Source: JABDBK01 sp964453575
GTDB lineage: Bacteria; Pseudomonadota; Gammaproteobacteria; DSM-16500
DNA length: 30,747 nt
NCBI GenBank assembly: GCA_964453575.1
Contig: CAYVRW010000013.1
Coordinates: 1-30,747 of the forward strand
Direction of reading: 5' to 3'
Shown here: positions 16,292 through 23,104 of the stretch, piece by piece
How positions within the stretch are numbered: the stretch's first letter is position 1
Layout: each line of letters begins with the position of its first letter
Translations under genes and position numbers: made by a program
The notes under the pieces: model-generated
The model's input: the letters and a program-made list of their open reading frames with translations, nothing else
The model's database searches: none
Told to the model about the DNA's origin: nothing

Positions 16292-17158
16292 ATGTTTATA
16301 ACAAAATTACCCATCGACATCATAAAAGAATCTACCAAATACTTAAATAAAACGGAAGAACATGCATTTATTTTATCTAGCCGCTTATTCCATTCAAATT
16401 GTAAATTTGATTATGACGCTTCTAGACTTCTACAACATGTCGCCAATGGCGAGCGATCTGCAGCACGCGCGCTGTTATTAAATAATCCAGAACTTGCTTT
16501 ATATAAAGGACGCGTCATCGATAAATCCGGTCGAGTATTTAATGCTATTACACCATTACAATACGCCATTTGGGCATTAGATAAACATATGTGGGAAATG
16601 CTTATGTCATTTATGTCGGAAGAACATGCAGCCCGTCAATTCGAATTATTGTTGAATTATGGCACAGAACACGGCCCACATTTTGATTTTACTGCTTTAA
16701 TAAATGCCTATGAAAATTATATGAATAAATTTGATGCTGCAAATGAAGCGGAAGGTAACGAATTATGGGCAAAAGTTGGCCGTGCACAACAAAATATTCC
16801 TGCACATGTGGTTCATGAGTATTGCAATCCTAAAAAAAGCTTTTATAATATCCCCACTTTTCAGGAACCGCTTTCGAAGTGTTTGTCTTTATTCTACCAT
16901 CCAGAATTACTTGATGGTTGTGATTGGTTTTCAGCAAAGCATTTTTTAGAAAAACAAGCAGTGATACGCGCATGGAATGGTGTTGCATTAATCGTTTCGG
17001 CAAAAGATGCAAGTTCGGATTCATATGGAGCTAAATGTGGTGCCGCAGCAATCGATTTTGCCGCCATAAAAGCTTTATTTTCTATTAGAATGCAAGAAAG
17101 AGAAGCATTAGCTGAGACTCTGCATATATCAACAAAGAATGAATTAAAGCCAGTCTAG
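16292..17158 (+). CDS. F-box plus ankyrin-like effector candidate
   Basis: A 288-residue protein. Residues 4-37 fit the F-box pattern (KLPIDIIKESTKYL, then AFILSSRLFHSN: LP-x-DII, YL, and a hydrophobic-x2-SRxFH end), the host Skp1-binding module of SCF ubiquitin ligases. Residues 43-105 look like degenerate ankyrin helices: GERSAARALLLNNPELAL, RVIDKSGRVFNAITPLQYAI. The same pattern, NP-x-L-x(n)-TPLQ-A, occurs in the gene at 29589. The rest (HVVHEYCNPKKSFYNIPTFQ near 170) is not recognised. ATG 16292 is preferred because AAGGAA precedes it; the upstream in-frame ATG at 16274 is less likely. It follows the R-SNARE gene closely, so both may be one transcript. By inference it brings a host substrate to SCF. 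Confidence 0.6.
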   Translation: MFITKLPIDIIKESTKYLNKTEEHAFILSSRLFHSNCKFDYDASRLLQHVANGERSAARALLLNNPELALYKGRVIDKSGRVFNAITPLQYAIWALDKHMWEMLMSFMSEEHAARQFELLLNYGTEHGPHFDFTALINAYENYMNKFDAANEAEGNELWAKVGRAQQNIPAHVVHEYCNPKKSFYNIPTFQEPLSKCLSLFYHPELLDGCDWFSAKHFLEKQAVIRAWNGVALIVSAKDASSDSYGAKCGAAAIDFAAIKALFSIRMQEREALAETLHISTKNELKPV

Positions 17159-17194
17159 TAGAATAAATAATCCATATTATGACATAACGTATAG

Positions 17195-17205
17195 CGGTAT
17201 ATAAT
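17195..17205 (+). promoter_or_regulatory. CGGTAT element at -10 box of the kinase-like gene
   Basis: CGGTATATAAT combines CGGTAT with a consensus TATAAT (17200-17205), with no recognisable -35. ATAACG-N5-CGGTAT upstream is a loose inverted repeat. The start codon is 34 bases further on. Same arrangement as before 4711 and 29376. Confidence 0.45.
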
Positions 17206-17239
17206 TTAACCGATATAACTATAAAAAATCTGTGATAAT

Positions 17240-18574
17240 ATGTTTGCAAATAATAATTTTTTACCAAAACCACTAACCACTGCTGTAGCATTTGATGATG
17301 AACGCGTCAATCACGCGACAAAGTGCATTAGAAAAGAAGATGGAATTAATCCAGGCTATCAAATTACCACTACGATAGGTACTTTTACTATCAAACAAGG
17401 TAGTACGGTAGGCAATACACTTTCTGAAGTTTTTTCAGCTATGGTGCTTAATAAAATTGTACACATTATTGATGATGTGCATGATAACTCACGAACGCGC
17501 GTAGCTAACGCGTTTTTAGTCGTGAAAAATCGTGAAACTACAAATATTTCCATAGAAGATAATTGCAAAACTCGTTTGTATGCTGCAAGTTGTTGGTCTA
17601 GTGATAAAGTGTCTTTCAAGGCCTGCCAATTGTTTGGATTAAAAACACGAGTGAAAGCGGCAGGAACCCGTCAAGCAGATGACTTTAAAGACCTTCTTGA
17701 GCTAAATAAAACATGTGACCTCGGTTTAGAAATGATTACTATACCTACTGCCTTGATCGCAGATTTTGACATGCATACCGAAAATTTTATGTTAAAAATT
17801 AATGATCAAAATATAAAAGATAAAGATAAAAAAATGCAATTTGATGGGCATATCAAAATTTTTGAACAATACATGAATAAAATGCCAGATATAACAAGAC
17901 AAGAGCGCTTAACTTATTTAAAAGGCATTATTGATATATTAAAAAAATTAGGCGCCAATGTATTTTTTCATAAAATTGATCATGATAGCGGATTTTATCG
18001 CTATGCGGACCCTAAGAGAAAAGTGGATTTTTTAACACATCGCACCTCACCCGTTCATCGAATTGGCATATTCTTTAAAACTCAGCCAACCTTGCACCTT
18101 ACTGAAATTACAGGCGGCACTAAAGAAGGAATGGACCAATTATGGTTGTCTGATAAAAGTATTGAGCGATTACTTAAGGTTGACTTAGATCATGAGTTAG
18201 CGATAGTTTTACAAACAGCAGGTGAATTTTTTGAGGTTATTCGTGAAAAATCACAAGTTTTGGCAGGTGAAAATCATAATGCTGCTGAATTTTATTTATT
18301 AAACGAATTTTATTATCATATTAAAGAAGAAAGCATACCTATGCCGGAGCATATTGGCATGAGTGACTTAGATGCCATGAAACATCTCATTTTAGAGCAA
18401 CTCAAATTGGGCACACAGCTTAAAGTCAAAGACATCCATGAACAAATATATAATCGTCTTTTAGAAAAAGAAAGAATGAAAGAAACTTTGACAGAAAAAC
18501 AAATGCAGTTGAAAGTATTTTTGGAAAAACAGAATTATCTAATAAGCACGGCATATCCATTTAAATTAAATTGA
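17240..18574 (+). CDS. Kinase-fold-like protein, effector candidate
   Basis: A 444-residue protein with spaced motifs like a protein/phosphoinositide kinase core: GTFTIKQ with K52 as ATP-binding lysine, E63 in GNTLSEVFSAMVL as helix-C Glu, DFDMHTEN (175-182) resembling a D-x-H-x2-N catalytic loop, and HKIDHDSGF (244-252) resembling the IDFG metal-binding motif. Established knowledge: phosphoinositide kinases use DRHxxN and IDFG, and Legionellales export several atypical kinases. The remaining 190 residues are helical with no recognised domain, and coil-like towards the end (LLEKERMKETLTEKQMQLK). Substrate unknown; catalytic activity unproven. Ribosome site weak. It stands alone 81 bases after the F-box gene, with its own CGGTAT-type promoter. 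Confidence 0.5.
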   Translation: MFANNNFLPKPLTTAVAFDDERVNHATKCIRKEDGINPGYQITTTIGTFTIKQGSTVGNTLSEVFSAMVLNKIVHIIDDVHDNSRTRVANAFLVVKNRETTNISIEDNCKTRLYAASCWSSDKVSFKACQLFGLKTRVKAAGTRQADDFKDLLELNKTCDLGLEMITIPTALIADFDMHTENFMLKINDQNIKDKDKKMQFDGHIKIFEQYMNKMPDITRQERLTYLKGIIDILKKLGANVFFHKIDHDSGFYRYADPKRKVDFLTHRTSPVHRIGIFFKTQPTLHLTEITGGTKEGMDQLWLSDKSIERLLKVDLDHELAIVLQTAGEFFEVIREKSQVLAGENHNAAEFYLLNEFYYHIKEESIPMPEHIGMSDLDAMKHLILEQLKLGTQLKVKDIHEQIYNRLLEKERMKETLTEKQMQLKVFLEKQNYLISTAYPFKLN

Positions 18575-18589
18575 CTCTGGAAAATAAAT

Positions 18590-18598
18590 CGGTATTAT
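18590..18598 (+). promoter_or_regulatory. Possible CGGTAT-type promoter
   Basis: CGGTATTAT places CGGTAT over a -10-like TATTAT, 75 bases before the ATG at 18674. It is the weakest member of the CGGTAT set and may be coincidental. Confidence 0.25.
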
Positions 18599-18673
18599 TG
18601 CTGCAAAATGTTCATTAGTGGATATTTTTTATCAAAATAAAAATCTGTTCTATTATATAAGGAAAATAATAAT

Positions 18674-19207
18674 ATGAAACTATTTGCTTCAGCAGCTCAA
18701 CCAAGTCGACAAAGAGTTGATATAAACCCCACAGCCTTTCATAAATTGCAAGACATTCTAAAAAATAATCAAGGAAATCTTAGTTTAAAAGAACTTAAAA
18801 GTGCTAATCCTGATCTTTTTGCCCCATCATATGCTGGGGAAAGCATTGCAGAATTAGAACAGATTTTGAAAAAGCATGGTAACGCTAATAATTGGCTTAA
18901 AAGTGTTGAAGGTAAAAATATAGAGTTACACTTCTTCTCAGACGGTTTTGATCCTCCTAAATCTTACTTCTATCATGTGGACAAAGGCGAAATTAAGCAT
19001 CACTCTTTTGGAGGTTGTGTTAGTGAAACACCATGGAAAAGAAAATATGCTAATGCGGATGGAACCTATACTAAAGTACCTTTAGGAGTTGAAAAATGGG
19101 GTACTCCTATTGATGATGTTCCAGAAGTAAAAGAACAAAAACATGCTGCGAATGAAGCTTCAAACATCTCTGTAATTAACGAAGAGCTACCGAAACTCAA
19201 GTTGTAG
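18674..19207 (+). CDS. Unrecognised 177-residue protein
   Basis: No family recognised. It has no signal peptide or membrane segment. Residues 20-90 look helical with a pattern of short charged helices (KLQDILKNNQGNLSLKELK, ELEQILKKHGNANNWLK). Residues 95-145 look beta-rich and aromatic (IELHFFSDGFDPPKSYFYHV, HHSFGGCVSETPWKRK). The last 25 residues are polar and acidic (EQKHAANEASNISVINEE). AAGGAA sits about 11 bases upstream of the ATG. Position inside the effector-like island suggests an exported protein, but nothing in the sequence proves it. Confidence 0.6.
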   Translation: MKLFASAAQPSRQRVDINPTAFHKLQDILKNNQGNLSLKELKSANPDLFAPSYAGESIAELEQILKKHGNANNWLKSVEGKNIELHFFSDGFDPPKSYFYHVDKGEIKHHSFGGCVSETPWKRKYANADGTYTKVPLGVEKWGTPIDDVPEVKEQKHAANEASNISVINEELPKLKL

Positions 19208-19221
19208 AATATCCAATAGTT

Positions 19222-19279
19222 GTAGGGTGGGCAAAGGAGCGCTGCGACGAGTGCGGGGCAGGCTCTTTGCCCACCCTAC
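19222..19279. repeat. GC-rich inverted repeat (TAGGGTGGGC type)
   Basis: GTAGGGTGGGCAAAG (19222-19236) pairs perfectly with CTTTGCCCACCCTAC (19265-19279) around a 28-base GC-rich loop. Its composition is far from the surrounding AT-rich DNA. Palindromes beginning TAGGGTGGGCA are dispersed in many bacterial genomes, so this is probably a REP/MITE-like unit. It may also stop transcription from the 18674 gene. Confidence 0.8.
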
Positions 19280-19287
19280 GCCTCCCG

Positions 19288-19305
19288 CGTCTCGTCCGCG
19301 AGACG
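19288..19305. repeat. Small GC-rich hairpin next to the inverted repeat
   Basis: CGTCTCG-TCCG-CGAGACG forms a 7-base-pair stem with a 4-base loop, 8 bases after the larger inverted repeat. It is probably part of the same mobile palindromic unit. Confidence 0.55.
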
Positions 19306-19416
19306 ATATCACCTTTCAGCTTTTACATTCACCCGTGTTCGCATCTTGAAGTGTAATGGGTATATAAACCTATCGCGCCGTACCATTGAATAAGCTATTG
19401 TTTATATAGCAGTTTA

Positions 19417-19483
19417 TAACTAATCCTTGCAGGGTCCCATAGCGTATTATAACTAGTTATAATATACTATGTAACTAGGTATA
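19417..19483. promoter_or_regulatory. Operator-like TAACTA array around a 20-base palindrome, no intact target gene
   Basis: The gene-free stretch 19208-19546 holds the GC-rich repeats above and this array. TATTATAACTAGTTATAATA (19445-19464) is a perfect 20-base palindrome containing a TATAAT. TAACTAGTTATA at 19450 recurs with one change at 19472 (TAACTAGGTATA), and TAACTA also occurs at 19417. The intervals of 33 and 22 bases are whole helical turns. Only a 23-codon open frame (19487-19558) follows, running into the end of the GNAT gene. A lost or decayed autoregulated gene is one explanation. Confidence 0.45.
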
Positions 19484-19546
19484 AATATGACGAAAAATCA
19501 AGCGGTCATAATAAAGGCTTATGCATCTATACTCATTTTTACGTGT

Positions 19547-20068
19547 TTACAGATCTAATTTTTTAATAGTACCCATAGGCAAAAAAAGACGCCGATTATT
19601 ATCGATAAATGGAATAAAACCATAGCTTTTATAAAATGTAACAGCTTTATCATTTTTTGCATCTACCACGACAGCAACACATCCCAGCTGGGTGCTAATA
19701 TCTAAACTTCTTTTAAGTGCATCGACTAATAATAATTGTCCAATATTATTCCCGCGGCATTTTTTATCTCGCGCTAAGCGGCCTATTAAAATACCAGGAA
19801 GGTTAGGGTAACGAGGTAGTTTACGCACTATTTCTTCTGGCAAGTCACCGGCCATGATTCCTATCGATGAGAGAGTATAGTAACCTGATACATTAAATAA
19901 GTCATTCTCAGTCAATACATAAGATACAGCCACATTTTTTTTCATATCTTGGCTTGCTTGCGTTTTTAAATGATGATCCAAGGCTTCAATGCCGCAATTG
20001 AAATTTTTTAGATCATGCTTTTTTTCCAGATGTGCAATGACATATTTAGGGTAACTTTCATCATTCAT
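19547..20068 (-). CDS. GNAT-family toxin of a DUF1778-GNAT toxin-antitoxin pair
   Basis: A 173-residue GCN5-related N-acetyltransferase of the TacT/AtaT/KacT type, toxins that acetylate aminoacyl-tRNA and block translation. Typical N-terminus with FNCGIEALDHHLKTQA at 23-38, acetyl-CoA loop RDKKCRGNNIGQLLL (residues 100-114, RGNNIG core), and AVTFYKSYGFIP at 142-153 containing the Tyr-Gly-Phe motif of the active toxins. The start overlaps the antitoxin stop by 4 bases (ATGA), the usual coupling. All family elements are intact, so it is probably functional. Its tRNA target is not predictable. Confidence 0.9.
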   Translation of the reverse strand: MNDESYPKYVIAHLEKKHDLKNFNCGIEALDHHLKTQASQDMKKNVAVSYVLTENDLFNVSGYYTLSSIGIMAGDLPEEIVRKLPRYPNLPGILIGRLARDKKCRGNNIGQLLLVDALKRSLDISTQLGCVAVVVDAKNDKAVTFYKSYGFIPFIDNNRRLFLPMGTIKKLDL

Positions 20069-20361
20069 TTAGAAATAACATCCTTTTTGTATTTTTTAAC
20101 TGCTTTTTGTAATTTATCAGATGGATTTTTCGGCTGTAATAACGCTTGAACGAATATATTCTGGTCTTTAACAGTCAAATGCAACTGTTGGTGTTCCTGT
20201 ATCACACGAATAGCTGCTTCATAAGCTGAATTGATAACAAAATCAGTTAATGTACGGCCCGATAAATCAGCGGCATTTTTTAAAATGCTCTTTTTATCAG
20301 AAGTAATTCTTGCTTCAAGTCTTTCAATAGTTGACGTATGTTTGGTTGCTGGATGTGACAT
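20065..20361 (-). CDS. DUF1778-family antitoxin
   Basis: A 98-residue ribbon-helix-helix antitoxin. The N-terminal DNA-binding part has TSTIERLEARITSDKKSIL followed by AADLSGRTLTDFVINSAYEAA, the DUF1778 signature. The C-terminal part (QALLQPKNPSDKLQKAVKKY) wraps the toxin active site in known pairs. ATG 20361 is chosen over the one at 20397 because AGGGGG lies upstream and because the operator palindrome would otherwise be coding. It binds and neutralises the GNAT toxin and represses its own promoter at 20384-20413 (family knowledge). Confidence 0.9.
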   Translation of the reverse strand: MSHPATKHTSTIERLEARITSDKKSILKNAADLSGRTLTDFVINSAYEAAIRVIQEHQQLHLTVKDQNIFVQALLQPKNPSDKLQKAVKKYKKDVISK

Positions 20362-20383
20362 ATAAATAATCCCCCTAAATATT

Positions 20384-20413
20384 ATTATATACGGCAAATT
20401 GCCGTATAGTCAA
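20384..20413 (-). promoter_or_regulatory. Autoregulated promoter and operator of the toxin-antitoxin pair
   Basis: On the minus strand TTGACT (20413-20408), an 18-base spacer and TATAAT (20389-20384) form a good promoter. Its spacer is filled by a perfect 21-base palindrome, TATACGGCAA-A-TTGCCGTATA (20388-20408). This is the expected site for the ribbon-helix-helix antitoxin to shut off transcription. Confidence 0.85.
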
Positions 20414-20479
20414 GAGACTTAGGGTGCCTAGACAGAGTTTAAACTAGGGTCTGGTCGTCAATTAACGCCGTCCACGTCG

Positions 20480-20500
20480 TCCCGCGGCTTGTCCGCGGGA
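20480..20500. repeat. GC-rich palindrome CCCGCGG-CTTGT-CCGCGGG
   Basis: TCCCGCGG-CTTGT-CCGCGGGA has an 8-base-pair stem and 5-base loop, all GC in an AT-rich region, followed by TCCAG. It resembles dispersed palindromic elements found in Rickettsia and Coxiella-like genomes. It lies between the end of the GxxH gene (20585) and the toxin-antitoxin promoter. There is no T-run, so it is not a classic terminator. Confidence 0.7.
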
Positions 20501-20584
20501 TCCAGAGCGCAATTGCAGAGACAACTATGACCGTACTTTTTTAAGATGCTATAATGATTCTCGATAGACGTTATAATTTACTCT

Positions 20585-21655
20585 CTATAGTATGGCACAC
20601 ATACCGCTTCGCTTTGGAGTAAGATCAACATTGTTTCTTAAATAATTGTTTATCCTTTCAGGAGATATAATGACGTTTTTAGGATCTTGAGAAACGGACA
20701 CCTCGGATTTACATAATTTTTTGAAAATTGATGCTAGGTCTTCAGTATGTTCATCTCCATTGACAACTATTAATATTTTTTCATCATCATTGTTTAATTC
20801 CTCCCATAATTTACAAAATAACGTGGCATCCAAAAAATCAATTATATATGAATAAATAACATCTTGTAATTTTAAAAATCTATCGAATGTTCTTTTATGA
20901 ATCATAAGTTCAATACAAGCTTCCGTTAAAGGTGTTTTTGCAATTTCATTATCATTTTTTTCTTTATTATGTTCCAGGGAATGATATTCATCATAAAGCT
21001 CTAACGTTAATGTTAAACCATGATTGATTTTAACTATAAAGGCGGCTATGTGAGCACGTATACTTTCATCAAGCTTTGAATGCTTATCGTATAGTTGTTC
21101 AACCTTGCCAAGTGAGGAGTCTAATAGATCCAATAAATTTAAAAAAGTAATTTTTGTATCTCTAAGTTTAGATAGCATTGTCATTGCCATTTCAAAAAAC
21201 GGATCACGATCAGCTGGAAATGGAAGTTCCGAAAGATTAGTTGAATATTTTTTATTGTATTTTTCAAGAATGGATGTGATCATCTCTTTCATCGTGTACA
21301 AGTATAACGTCAAATTTATAAAATCATCATCAAGTCGTCTTTCATCTGATGGAATAATTTCTAAGTGTGAAGCATGTTTTAGATTTTTCATGCTGCGCAT
21401 GAACGGCATTTTTTCTGAAGTTTTTTCTTCTTTATAGTCTTTTTCATTCATCTCTATAAATACTTTTATTTGATTATTTTCCGCAACAAACTGATTAAAA
21501 ACATCAGCATATTTATCCACCATGATTTTAGGCATATCGTAATGAGCTTCACCTATTAAAATAAGCTTAGTATTTTTATAAGTAAACTTATAGAAGTTTC
21601 GTGGACCGCCGAGTTCACAAGGTTTCGGGCTTTTTTGATTAAAAAATTTAGGCAT
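20585..21655 (-). CDS. GxxH (TIKI/TraB/EreA/ChaN-like) protein ending in a CaaX box
   Basis: A 356-residue protein. LILIGEAHYD near the N-terminus (G35-E36-A37-H38), a strand with acid FIEMN (E68), and VVNGDEHTEDL near the C-terminus (G300-D301-E302-H303) reproduce the paired GxxH motifs of the TIKI/TraB/EreA/ChaN/Pasteurella-toxin-C superfamily, which contains metalloproteases and esterases. The helical middle (100-290) is divergent. The last four residues are CAIL, a CaaX box that predicts host geranylgeranylation, preceded by basic PKRSGM. ATG 21655 is chosen because GAGGAG lies 6 bases upstream and overlaps the stop of the previous gene; the open frame extends 23 codons further inside that gene. 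By inference a host-membrane-anchored effector; catalytic activity is unproven. Confidence 0.6.
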   Translation of the reverse strand: MPKFFNQKSPKPCELGGPRNFYKFTYKNTKLILIGEAHYDMPKIMVDKYADVFNQFVAENNQIKVFIEMNEKDYKEEKTSEKMPFMRSMKNLKHASHLEIIPSDERRLDDDFINLTLYLYTMKEMITSILEKYNKKYSTNLSELPFPADRDPFFEMAMTMLSKLRDTKITFLNLLDLLDSSLGKVEQLYDKHSKLDESIRAHIAAFIVKINHGLTLTLELYDEYHSLEHNKEKNDNEIAKTPLTEACIELMIHKRTFDRFLKLQDVIYSYIIDFLDATLFCKLWEELNNDDEKILIVVNGDEHTEDLASIFKKLCKSEVSVSQDPKNVIISPERINNYLRNNVDLTPKRSGMCAIL

Positions 21656-21665
21656 AATAATCTCC

Positions 21666-22850
21666 TCACATTTTAGGTGCTTTATCAGTGCTTGCAGCAA
21701 CATCCATCGATCGATAGGGTTCATAATGCGTTGCTGACAAAATAGTGGGATGCTGTTTTAATGTTTCATAATAATCCTTGAAAAACTGTGCGGCACTTCT
21801 GCCTTCAGAAACATTGAATTGAATATCCTCTCTATTCAGTACACGTTTTGCTTTTTTGGAATGGTAGCCATTGAATGCTTCGTTGGCACCAGTCTTTATG
21901 ATTTGTTGAATTCGTGGTGGAAGGTCTTTTTCAAGAATACCTTCAATAACCATAGAATAAAATTGATTTGCAGCCCTATCAAAATATTCACCTTTATCTG
22001 GGGCATGAGGTAAGTAGCTAGGTAATCTCTGGGCTTTTTTGAAGAAAAGATCAAGTGCTGTATGAAGCAGATGAAGTCGATTAAGTGGATTACTATCACT
22101 ATTTCGCACAAACTCTTTAAAAATACTTATCGCATCATCTATATTGTCGGCACAACGGTTGCTAGCAACAAATATATTAAGAAACTTACGTTGACTAAGA
22201 GGATTGCTATCACCATTTCCTACAAACTCTTTATATACATTTATCGCATCACTTACGTCATATATATTTATCGCATCACGTACGTCTGCATTATTACGCT
22301 CGATGGTATTAAATACATTGTTTATTGCAATAATGTTTGACTCTTCTCTATCTTTTGTTTGTTGTCTAGTCTCAGAAAATAGAACGGGATTTGCTGCCAA
22401 TTTGTCATAAAAAGTATGTGGAAACAATTTATTACCTAACAGTGTTATTGTTTCCGCCATGCCTGCATCTTTTACATTATTATCTACATAACCTCGAATA
22501 TCGACATCCAAATTTCGTATCGCAAGTGCTCTTGCTTTCACAAGAGTGTCTTCTAAATGCTTTTCACCTCTGGCATAAGCTTTTTTGATGCAATCTTCAA
22601 CTATATTTAAGGGAGCTGCATTACAAACAAGAGCAGGAATTTGCTTTTCTGAAGAAGGGAAACCAAAAAAGGTAAAGGGTTTTTTAAGCCATTCTGCATC
22701 AGGACGTTTACAGTCAAATGCATCATCCCAAATAATTCGATTAGCATCGTTAAACCAAAGATTTTTTGGCATGACTTCATTAATTTTCTGTTGTGGAGCT
22801 TTTGAAACGTGATTTGCTGCTTGTACTACTTTTGATATTTTACCACCCAT
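21666..22850 (-). CDS. Unknown protein with MGGKIS N-myristoylation-type start
   Basis: No family recognised; 394 residues. Two in-frame starts exist. ATG 22850 has GAGGA 8 bases upstream and gives MGGKISKVVQ, which fits the N-myristoylation rule (G2, small residue 3, Ser 6, Lys 7; compare HIV Nef MGGKWSK). ATG 22916 has AGGA only 3 bases upstream and would bury that motif at residue 23. I prefer 22850. The middle holds a 38-residue duplicated unit (DAINVYKEFVGNGDSNPL and DAISIFKEFVRNSDSNPL) plus a shorter copy DAINIYD. The C-terminus is polar (DVAASTDKAPKM). It is the first gene of an operon with the GxxH/CAIL gene: ATGTGAGGAG holds this stop and the next ribosome site. Confidence 0.6.
   Translation of the reverse strand: MGGKISKVVQAANHVSKAPQQKINEVMPKNLWFNDANRIIWDDAFDCKRPDAEWLKKPFTFFGFPSSEKQIPALVCNAAPLNIVEDCIKKAYARGEKHLEDTLVKARALAIRNLDVDIRGYVDNNVKDAGMAETITLLGNKLFPHTFYDKLAANPVLFSETRQQTKDREESNIIAINNVFNTIERNNADVRDAINIYDVSDAINVYKEFVGNGDSNPLSQRKFLNIFVASNRCADNIDDAISIFKEFVRNSDSNPLNRLHLLHTALDLFFKKAQRLPSYLPHAPDKGEYFDRAANQFYSMVIEGILEKDLPPRIQQIIKTGANEAFNGYHSKKAKRVLNREDIQFNVSEGRSAAQFFKDYYETLKQHPTILSATHYEPYRSMDVAASTDKAPKM
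22087..22286 (-). repeat. Internal coding repeats
   Basis: About 50 bases from 22087 recur 114 bases later (22201), roughly 85% identical, which is a 38-codon unit. A 21-base word (TTTATCGCATCAC core) at 22239-22259 recurs at 22266-22286, 27 bases (9 codons) on. Both intervals preserve frame, so the repeats expand the protein without breaking it. Confidence 0.75.
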
Positions 22851-22939
22851 ATTTATAATCCTCGTTGTGTATTTGATTGTATTGTCGGTAGCCTTTCCAA
22901 TTTTTTGAGCAAACATTATTCCTATATCAAATAATTGAT

Positions 22940-22957
22940 ATTATAAAATACTGTATT
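22940..22957 (-). promoter_or_regulatory. Promoter of the myristoylation-type/CaaX operon
   Basis: TATAAT on the minus strand (22945-22940) with no -35. The 11-base palindrome AATAC-A-GTATT (22957-22947) lies immediately upstream, the same place the CGGTAT element takes elsewhere. The start would be about 20 bases before ATG 22916 and about 85 before ATG 22850. Confidence 0.45.
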
Positions 22958-22987
22958 GTGCAATTATAAATAATAAAGCATATGTAT

Positions 22988-23011
22988 CAATACCGGAAAA
23001 CTACGGTATTG
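22988..23011. promoter_or_regulatory. Operator-like palindrome CAATACCG-N8-CGGTATTG
   Basis: Perfect 8-base arms separated by GAAAACTA, between the divergent genes at 22850 (minus) and 23105 (plus). A near-identical site with the same 8-base gap is at 29440-29462 upstream of the 1324-residue gene. It probably binds a dimeric regulator controlling both divergent genes. Confidence 0.6.
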
Positions 23012-23104
23012 AAACACCTCATTTTTGATTTATACTTGCCTAAAAATATATATCTAAGGAAAAATATTTTATGCAAAATAGTAACACTACAAAGGAAAAA
23101 GAGC

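Noticed and set aside
19487..19558. 23-codon open frame after the TAACTA operator array
   Set aside because: Very short, no ribosome site, overlaps the end of the GNAT gene; at most a remnant, so not listed as a gene.
20388..20408. Toxin-antitoxin palindrome as another copy of the CGGTAT regulon motif
   Set aside because: It shares TATACGG but the arms, length and order differ (TATACGGCAA inward), and it is explained by antitoxin autoregulation.
22982..23104. 41-residue N-terminal extension of the 23105 protein
   Set aside because: It has no ribosome site and would make the perfect operator palindrome coding; the ATG at 23105 has a good ribosome site.
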